Below, in pieces: positions 57,300 through 64,000 of a stretch of 64,000 bases of DNA. The number at the start of each line of letters is the position of its first letter. The stretch's first letter is position 1. This DNA is from Symsagittifera roscoffensis (lineage: Eukaryota; Xenacoelomorpha; Acoela; Convolutidae): positions 16,743,872 to 16,807,871 of the forward strand of contig NC_087068.1 of assembly GCF_963678635.1 (NCBI RefSeq), read 5' to 3'. The notes beneath the pieces are model-generated. The model worked only from the letters and a program-made list of their open reading frames with translations, was not told where the DNA came from and ran no database searches. The translations under genes were made by a program, and so were the position numbers.

Positions 57300-58514
57300 T
57301 TGGTAATTTCGAACTTTTAAATTTAACTTAATGGGCCTCTCGAGAAACTTGGAGGCCAGATTTGCAACTACTGTGAGTCACTGAGAGCACCCTACTATAG
57401 GGTTAGGAATCCAAAACTTTGTGAACTTTTTTACACCTAAGTTTCCCGAAAAAAAAATTGAAAAAACATCTTATCCCGGAAACTAAAAGGATTAGAGCAT
57501 TCATATCAAAATGCAGGATTTGAGACGCCTGGGTGTACGCTGACAATAAGGTTAGTAGTTTCAAATTTTTTGAATTTCGTTGCAGATAAGTTCTTTTAGA
57601 ATTTTTGAAAAAAATCAAAAAACGTCACATCTCAGAAACTAAAAGCATTTGAGCAGTCTCGTTTAGCAATCGCATGTGGCAAGATTTGTTACTCTTTAGA
57701 GTACCCTGACAACACCGAACTATAGCGTTGGGAATTTCAAATTTTGAAAAATAATTAATTTACACTTTCTGAAAATTTTGAAAAAATCACAAAAAACGTC
57801 ACGTCTTGAAAACTACAAAGAATCGAGCAAGAGAGGAGGCAAGAGTCGCAATCCTTGAGAGTACTCTGACAGGACCTAACTACAGCGTTGAGAATTTCAG
57901 ATTTTTAAAGAAAAATAATAAATTAAGTTTTCTGAAAATTTTTGAAAAAATCACAAAAACGTCATATCTCGAAAACTACAAGGAATTGATCAGTCATACT
58001 AGGAGGCAAGATTCGCAATCTTTGAGAGTACTCTGACAGGACCTAAATACAGTGTTGGGAATTTCAGATTTTTAAAAACTAATAATAATTCAAGTTTTCT
58101 GAAAATTTTTGAAAAAATCACAAAAAACGTCATATCTCGAAAACTACAAACAAATTGAGCAGTCATATTTGGAGGCAAGATTCGCAATCTTTGAGATTAC
58201 TCTGACAGGATCCAACTTCAGGGTTGGGAATTTCAGATTTTGCGAAAAAAAATTAATATAAGTTTTCTAAAAACTTTTTGAAAAAAATAACAAAAAACGT
58301 CATATCTCGAAAACTACAAGGATTTGAACAGTCATATTTGGAGGCAAGATTTGTAACTCCTTAGAGTACTCTGACAGCACCCAACTACAGGGTTGGGAAC
58401 TTCAAATTTTTTAAATTATTTTGTTATTTGAATTTTCTGAAAATTTTTGAAAAAATCTCAAAAATCGTCTTATCTCGTAAACTAAAATGATTCGGGCATT
58501 CAAAATTGGAGGCC
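57300..58514. repeat. ~167-bp satellite array in Helitron B
   Basis: ACGTCATATCTCGAAAACTA and variants recur near 57466, 57622, 57796, 57958, 58127, 58298 and 58465, spacing 156-174. The central units (57958-58465) are most alike, the outer ones most diverged, a pattern typical of arrays evolving by unequal exchange. Confidence 0.9.
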
Positions 58515-59150
58515 AAATTCGAAACCCCTAATTCGATATTGGGCTGCTTAATTTAAACTCGTTAAAATAACCACTAAAATCAAATTGGAAAACTGAAAAA
58601 AAAATCTTAACCAGTGCAATATACGATATAGCTTAAACATGCTAAAATAATACGTTGAAAAAGCTTAAACATGGCGAGATAGTGAAGCCCGCATTTAAAT
58701 ATATAACAAATTCGAAACCCCTAATTCGATATTGGGCTGCTTAATTTAAACTCGTTAAAAAAACCAAAAATAACCACTAAAATCAAATTGGAAAACCGAA
58801 AAAAAATTCTTAACCATTGCAATATACGATATAGCTTAAACATGCAAAAATAATACGTTGAAAAAGCTTAAACATGGCGAGATAGTGAAGCCCCCATTTA
58901 ATTGAAAAAGCTTAAACATGGCGAGATAGTGAAGCCCGCATTTAAATATATAATAAATTCGAAACCCCTAATTCGATATTGGGCTGCTTAATTTAAACTC
59001 GTTAAAATAACCACTAAAATCAAATTGGAAAACCGAAAAAAAATTCTTAACCATTGCAATATGTGATATAGCTTAAACATGCAAAAATAATACGTTGAAA
59101 AAGCTTAAACATGGCGAGATAGTGAAGCCCGCATTTAAATATATAATAGA
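58515..59150. repeat. Triplicated Helitron 5'-end module
   Basis: AAATTCGAAACCCCTAATTC starts three units at 58515, 58708 and 58955. Each ends GGCGAGATAGTGAAGCCCGC plus an AT-rich tail. The middle unit has an extra ~45-bp duplication of its tail (58905-58945). Single relatives sit twice in Helitron A. Confidence 0.9.
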
Positions 59151-59228
59151 TTTAACTGCTAATACCATGCAGTAAAAACTTTTACCAAATGAACACTACT
59201 TTATGCTCCTTGGATTGGAAAAAAAAAC

Positions 59229-59603
59229 AGTAGACTGACAGTAGGAAAAAGGTAATGAACGCTAGGACAAAAAAAGTCGCTTTATGTGCCTCACTTTTGT
59301 TGATTCTTTTTTTTTCACTTTGAATGTTATTTTTAGGCTTTGACATTGTAATTTTTGGCGTTCCACATTCGTTGGAGAACCTGATTGGTGATTTCATATC
59401 ATTCCAACTGTTTTCAACTGGTTATAAACATGTCTCAAATACCTATTGAGCTATCTCACTATCCCCCCACGCAAGAATTGGGGGGAAATTGCTCAACTGA
59501 TTCTAAATTAAGCGTGAACAAATTTTCAGATTTTTTCAAACAAAAAAAAACACTTAAAAATCACTTTGACCTATATAAGAGTCTTCTCTACGTTCATTTT
59601 TTA
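59229..59603 (+). repeat. R1 repeat copy, interrupted
   Basis: Left part AGACTGACAGTAGGAAAAAG with GTAATGAACGCTAGG; right part CCTATATAAGAGTCTTC and CTACGTTCATT. Its middle is replaced by unrelated text. Confidence 0.6.
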
Positions 59604-59609
59604 AATCAA

Positions 59610-59965
59610 ATACATATGCCCTTAAAGCTCTTTTAAATTTGACGAACAACTTATGATGGGTATTTTTTGATATACTTAACCCAAATTGAGAAAACTGGAT
59701 CAATAGATAAAATTTTATTTCGCCGGGAAATCTGATAATTATATTCCATTTTCGAAATAAAAAGTGGATCACGTTTTTTGTGACCTTTACACGTAAGCTG
59801 CTCGATAGCGTAGTTTGCTTTCCTTTAACAAAGGAAATGAAGAGAACTTAAGAAATCAAAAGTCAAACCTCGAAAAATCACCATTGAGCGTAAACAAATT
59901 TTCTTGAAAAAAAGCAAAAAAAAATTACCAAGACCTCAATAAGAGTGCTCAGTACGTTCACTTTT
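59610..59965 (+). repeat. R1 repeat copy, head to tail
   Basis: TGCCCTTAAAGCTCTT, AAATTGAGAAAACTGGATCA and a right end AGTACGTTCACTTTTC. A further fragment follows at about 60005-60200. The minus strand keeps a frame with IIRFPGEIK (59554-59772). Confidence 0.65.
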
Positions 59966-60454
59966 CTTAGTGACACAATGCTCACAAGCTCGCTTGTCTA
60001 AAAAATGGAACGGATATGTTTATTTTTTCTGCTGGGAAATTGAAAGATTAAAATTTTTTGAAACTTGAAGACAAGGTCACTTTCGCACCCTTTACCCTTT
60101 CGTTATTGGAGAGCGTAGCTTGCCTTCCATTTGGTAGATGAATTTGAAAACTTATAGCGCAATAAAAAGTAAGCTAATTTGAAAACATTTTACTGAAAAA
60201 AAAACCACGCGGAATGAATACTTTTCATTTCACTTCAAGGGTTAAAGAGTTTTTATTTAATCAAAAAATGCTCTCCAGCCCTGGGCAGAAAATTGATAAG
60301 AAGAAGGTTGATGCAGCAGACAACAGCAGTGTAGTGCACGTAATATCTTCGAAGTAAACTGACCATCACAAAGTTTAGCCCTTTCAACTATAGAAAATAA
60401 AAGACAGACAACATCGATGCTTTGATGACGAAACTATACTCATTGTTAACTAAC

Positions 60455-60523
60455 ATGCCCGGTCCATTCTTTTTAGAGGCCTTCTTCCGCTTTTTCAACT
60501 TCGCAAAGAAGTTCGAGACAAAG
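60455..60523 (-). CDS. DENND2: DENND2-like exon 2: short basic exon
   Basis: The acceptor CATTACAG is followed by 69 bases encoding FVSNFFAKLKKRKKASKK and a short tail, ending AT|GTTAGT. Phase is 1 base in and 2 out, matching both neighbours. The basic patch directly after a hydrophobic segment fits the cytosolic flank of a membrane anchor. Confidence 0.5.
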
Positions 60524-60599
60524 CTGTAATGGAACATTATAACTAACTCAAGTAATAAACGCAGATATTTATTATAAATTGATTTTAAAAAAAACAAAT

Positions 60600-62265
60600 C
60601 TTATCTTCCATTTAGCTAATGTGAGAGCAGCCATAATTAAACAGTTCAAAAATTAGGTTAGACTTATAAGCCCAAATAAGCAAGCATTAATTCAAAGCAG
60701 AGAATAAGAAACCAAAGAGTATTTAAAAAAGAAAGCATTCAAAATTTGATCGCATTGTCTTGTTTCAAAATAAAAACTACATTAACCAAAACCAACTTAA
60801 GCATCTTTCATCATTCAGTGCAGTTAAATACTAGAATGTGCAGAGAAAAGATCGGAATGAATTACGAGCAGGTTTAAATAAAAGGTAAAATGCACACTCA
60901 ACACTTACCAGGGTGTGAATCTGTTTCTAAAATGACCACGCCTGTTTGAGATTATTTATTGAATTAACATTTACTAATATTTTCTTCGCCTTTTACTTAT
61001 ACCGGGACTAAAAATCAAGTTAAACTTGTTCTAAAGAAGATTTTAACTAAATTTTTATTGCAATTTTTAGTCAACATTTCAAAGCAGGCAGCGGTAGTTT
61101 AGTCCGAACAACGTTTCGCAGCATCCAATCCGATTGTAACTCAATTTCAGAATACTGAAGTTTCAAATTTCGAGGTATATTAACACCATTAACACACTAT
61201 AACTAACCTGATAGATCGGTAGTTAACAAGGCATAATGAGAGAAAAAATGCAGCTACAATGATAAGTATAAGCTGCATCAAATCATCAGGTGCCATATAT
61301 GGGCACTTACCATTCTGGCAATGCAAAACTGTCCCAAACTCAGGATAAAATTAGACGAAAGTTAAACTTCTCTAACGGAGGACATTTTACCAAAGGAAAG
61401 GAACAAAAATTCAGCCTTATGAAGGTGTAAGCATGATTTAACATTTTATTGCCTTCAAAAACAATACGTTTCTGGTTTTCATACATGAATTCTAAATTTT
61501 CGATGTTTATTCTCTAGCTTAGATTTGTCAATCTAGTTTTGAGCAAGAACTGCACTCAGTGTGAAGGTATCCAATATTTTTAACAGAAGAGCACAGTCAA
61601 CTATGAAGGAAACTTGAGCTGATCGAATTATAGCACACATTGCAACTTCTGCATTAAATAATTTAGCCAACTATCGAAAAAAAATTATCTCAACCGGAAT
61701 AACTGTATGGTAACTGTGGTTTTATAAGGGAATATAGCCGCATTCAATGTACACAAAACTCCACAACAACGTTTCAAGGATTGCAGACAGTTGAAAAATG
61801 AACGCTCAAAAATTTAAATTGAACTCAGGAAACTGCAAACAGTTACAGTGGCAGGAATTGAATCGACTCGAAACGATACAGCGTATAATGTAAAAAGTCT
61901 TCAGACATTTTGACAAAAAATAGAGGTTAATGGATCAAAAATATACTTTTCGATTCCAAGTTGGATATAATTTAAATAAGTGACCCCATTAAAAGCTGCA
62001 AAAAAATCTGCAGAAAATCGATCGTCAAAAAAAACCAACAAAAAAATCGAAAACAATTCTGAAAAATATAAAAAGTGAACACTTAACCGAATTAAAAACT
62101 CCAAGAGGATAGCACTGTAATACACACAGTATAGCACAGTATGTGATGTTTTAAAAAATCTCCAAAAATGTTAATAAATTATATGGAAAACTGCAAAAAA
62201 AACTTCAAATCTTTAGCATTGATCTTTTCAGACATCAAATCAAACCTTGTTGTCATAGCATGGTT
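60600..62265. other. Region around and upstream of the first placed exon
   Basis: Apart from exon 1 (61208-61296) no coding is seen. On the minus strand just before the ATG an AATG|GTAAGT donor-like site occurs (about 61312), which might belong to a 5' UTR exon. No TATA or CpG-island promoter could be pointed to. Confidence 0.35.
61208..61296 (-). CDS. DENND2: DENND2-like exon 1: start codon and membrane-anchor segment
   Basis: ATG at 61296 (context catatATGG) opens 29 codons beginning MAPDDL. They continue into a hydrophobic run (LILIIVAAFFLSLCLV, residues ~9-24) followed by NYRS, so a signal anchor is likely. An in-frame TAA lies upstream. The exon ends AG|GTTAGT, leaving two bases, which fits exon 2. 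I chose this start because no acceptor precedes it in frame. It could instead belong to another transcript; splice phase is the only link. Confidence 0.5.
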
Positions 62266-62267
62266 CA

Positions 62268-62712
62268 ACAGAGGCGAAGCTGCACTTCGCAAACACAAGC
62301 AACAAAAAGGCCAGAGCAGCCTGGAATGAAATAAATTTTGCTGTGTCCAGCTCCGACCTCGTTATTAAGGGTCTCACAATCTCACATCTGCGCCAAATTT
62401 CAAACATTAGCCACTACTGAATCAACTGCGGATGCCATGCAGCAAAAATGCTAACAGATATGAACAAAACTTGTGCTAAATGCTGCATTTGGACCTCCGA
62501 CCTGTAAATTAGGAGTTTCACGTCCTTCCATTTGCGCCAAGGTCGCTTGGTGAATCGGCAAACACAAGCCACTAAAAAAGCAGAGAAAAGATGAACTTTC
62601 CAATGCTACGCCTACAGGTCGTGATTATAGGAAAAATTATATGAAATAATCTCTTTTATTTGCGAGTTTGCAAAGAAAAAAAAAGTAGATTCATACTATG
62701 ACACTACGCTCG
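62268..62712. mobile_element. R2 copy with two tRNA-like modules
   Basis: The head is ACAGAGGCGAAGCTGCACTT. Minus-strand tRNA-like segments lie at about 62345-62398 (A-box-like GGCGCAGATGTGAG, then GAGGTCGGAGCTGG) and about 62495-62555 (GGCGCAAATGGAAGG, then AGGTCGGAGGTCC). It ends after TTCATACTATGACACTACGC. Confidence 0.6.
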
Positions 62713-62729
62713 CTTATTTGATAGTTTAA

Positions 62730-63060
62730 TCAGAAAGTTGGAAAAAAGTTTACAAAGTTATGAAAACTGAAAACATCAAATTTTAATTAATTGCACAGAA
62801 GAATATAGATTATCTTGAAGTTCTTAAATGATTGAAACTTTTTGATAAAATAACCTTAATAAGACAAGTCGATCAATTTTAATGGGTATTTTTTTCATTC
62901 CGCTATAAAATCGATAAATTCATATCCACTTTTAAAATTTGAAGGCAAGCTTTGAAGGCACGCAATGCTCAAGAGTCGTTTGCATTTTTGTTGAGAGCTT
63001 AATCGGCCTTGCATTTAACAAACGAAATTGAAACAGTCGGAAAAATAAACCGGAGATAAT
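62730..63060 (+). repeat. R1 repeat copy, decayed
   Basis: AAAGTTGGAAAAAAGTTTAC at the left, then TTGATAAAATAACC and ATTCCGCTATAAAATC. The right end is lost. Confidence 0.5.
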
Positions 63061-64000
63061 TGCGAGAAAAAGATTTATCATCAATCGAATATGCCGCAAA
63101 CTCTATTTGTACGCTCAATTTTGAAGAGGGAACTGTTTTAGCTATTGCACTTTTAGCATTGAAGAGTTTAAATTCAAACCCAAATCAAAGATCTTCAAAG
63201 ACTTCAAAACACGAGAAAAAAATTCGTTCGTTCACAAACTATGGAAACATTGAGCGTCTTTTTTGTTTATTCCGTGCAATATCTAGGATTCAAAAAATGC
63301 AAAAACACATTTTAACATCGTGTGGTTCTAATCACATCACAATGGCTGCAGGTAATTTTAATCTCTCCTAATAAAAATATCGCCCACTGAAACTTGGTTT
63401 TCGCAGATTAAGCAGAAAGAAAAGATCAAACAAGATTGCTCGTATCAAGATAAAATCCTAAAAATCCGACTGCGCTTTGATAGTGTCTTACAATTTAATA
63501 CCAGCCAATTTAACACCGTTCATTTTAATACCTAGTCATTTCATACTAAAAAAATTAAGACCACAACAATTTAATTCCTATTTTATAACTTTAAATCCTA
63601 TCACACCAAAGTTAACCCTGCAAAAAACGAACGCGTCGCATTGAAAAACTTGAATTATCTCAATTATACATGCTGAAAACAAGCTTCTCAAACTACTTAA
63701 GACTCTTATCGACAAGTTCCTAATTTATTTTCAACTAAACCATTACGACTATTAAAAAAAACCAGCTTGAGTTAATTCATAACAGTTTCACGTAATATTT
63801 CTGAAAAAAATTTTGGAAATTTTATCCGGTATGACAGTGCGTCAAATGATCACCAACGAATCAATTTGTGCGGTGGCCTCGAAATGCTGAGTTCTGGAAA
63901 AATCATCTTTCTGGTTAGTCGATGGAGCTTTTAAACTTACTCCCAAAATGTTCTATTAGCTATATTCAATTAACATTAGTGTATCTTGTTTTGCACCAGC
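63061..64000. other. Right edge, no supported gene
   Basis: A plus-strand frame (63060-63371, ~100 codons) has no recognisable domain. At 63495-63560 a ~16-base degenerate repeat of CATTTTAATACC type occurs. A phrase shared with 30467 (GATTGCTCGTATCA and TCCGACTGC) lies at about 63432. Confidence 0.4.

Larger units (their letters stand above)
57182..59150 (-). mobile_element. Non-autonomous Helitron B with satellite
   Basis: Minus-strand element of 1,969 bp. The 5' end is A|TCTATTATATATTTAAAT at 59150. The 3' end is the hairpin GCACCGAAGGTGC, eight bases, then CTAG|T at 57182. Host A and T flank the ends, with no target duplication, as Helitrons require. The interior has seven ~167-bp satellite units (57300-58514), then three tandem copies of a ~193-bp 5' terminal module (58515-59150). 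No protein-coding capacity. It lies in a DENND2-like intron in the same orientation as the gene. Confidence 0.87.
16620..61296 (-). other. DENND2: DENND2-like (ST5-like) Rab GEF gene, multi-exon
   Basis: The gene runs right to left. I placed 21 exons by open frame, GT-AG sites and matching phases, about 5.46 kb of coding sequence (~1,820 codons). The C-terminal ~550 residues form a uDENN-cDENN-dDENN module; DENND2 proteins use this module to load GTP onto Rab GTPases (Rab9 in vertebrates). Diagnostic blocks are PNFCFPDA, ETYSF, FGYCRR, VYCIIS, FASLLLERKV, ALLYPF and CPTPFLIG. The N-terminal >1,000 residues are Ser/Thr-rich and look disordered, as in the family, and begin with a predicted membrane-anchor segment. 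All joins keep phase except between 27829 and 41117, where one exon (phase 0 in, phase 1 out) must be missing or the gene model splits. The introns are packed with transposons. The DENN half is secure; the 5' exons are less so. Confidence 0.85.

Noticed and set aside
54398-59150. Plain intronic satellite without a transposon
   Set aside because: The array borders coincide with Helitron-type 5' and 3' ends and A/T target bases in two independent copies.
63060-63371. ~100-codon plus-strand frame as a gene
   Set aside because: Starts inside R1 remnant sequence, no ATG at the frame start and no recognised motif.

Overview
This is an AT-rich, intron-rich, repeat-dense piece of an animal genome, most likely an invertebrate. 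The main evidence is a long minus-strand gene whose 3' half encodes a complete tripartite DENN module of the DENND2 (ST5-like) Rab-GEF type. It is spread over many GT-AG exons and tens of kilobases. I cannot name the phylum.

Layout. 1-11.2 kb: two direct copies of a ~2.5-2.7 kb repeat (1-2729 and 8669-11187) bracket an incomplete Polinton/Maverick fossil (2730-6640) and about 2 kb of non-coding sequence. 11.2-16.2 kb: degenerate tandem repeats, a tRNA-like SINE module and a MITE. 16.6-61.3 kb: the DENND2-like gene on the minus strand. I placed 21 exons by reading frame, splice site and matching intron phase. One exon between 27.8 and 41.1 kb is missing from the model because the phases do not close there. 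The first placed exon (61.2 kb) supplies an ATG followed by a hydrophobic, membrane-anchor-like segment. The last (16.6 kb) ends the DENN module and a basic Ser-rich tail.

The introns hold a layered transposon record: a Tc1/mariner deletion derivative and relatives (31.8-33.2 kb); a 737-bp foldback element with TA target sites (33.5-34.2 kb); a LINE 3' half carrying a hAT MITE with an 8-bp target duplication, all copied by a recent 2.79-kb tandem duplication (33.8-39.3 kb); an ~80-bp minisatellite (28.75-29.47 kb); many copies of a ~450-bp repeat (R1), all in one orientation; and many copies of a tRNA-module repeat (R2).

The most interesting elements are at 54.4-59.2 kb. Two non-autonomous Helitrons and a third Helitron end lie there, with A/T target sites, CTRR 3' ends and 3' hairpins. 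Both larger copies carry internal ~167-bp satellite arrays and duplicated 5'-end modules. They look like a snapshot of satellite DNA forming inside rolling-circle transposons. Everything was read by eye; similarity calls rest on remembered family motifs, not on searches.
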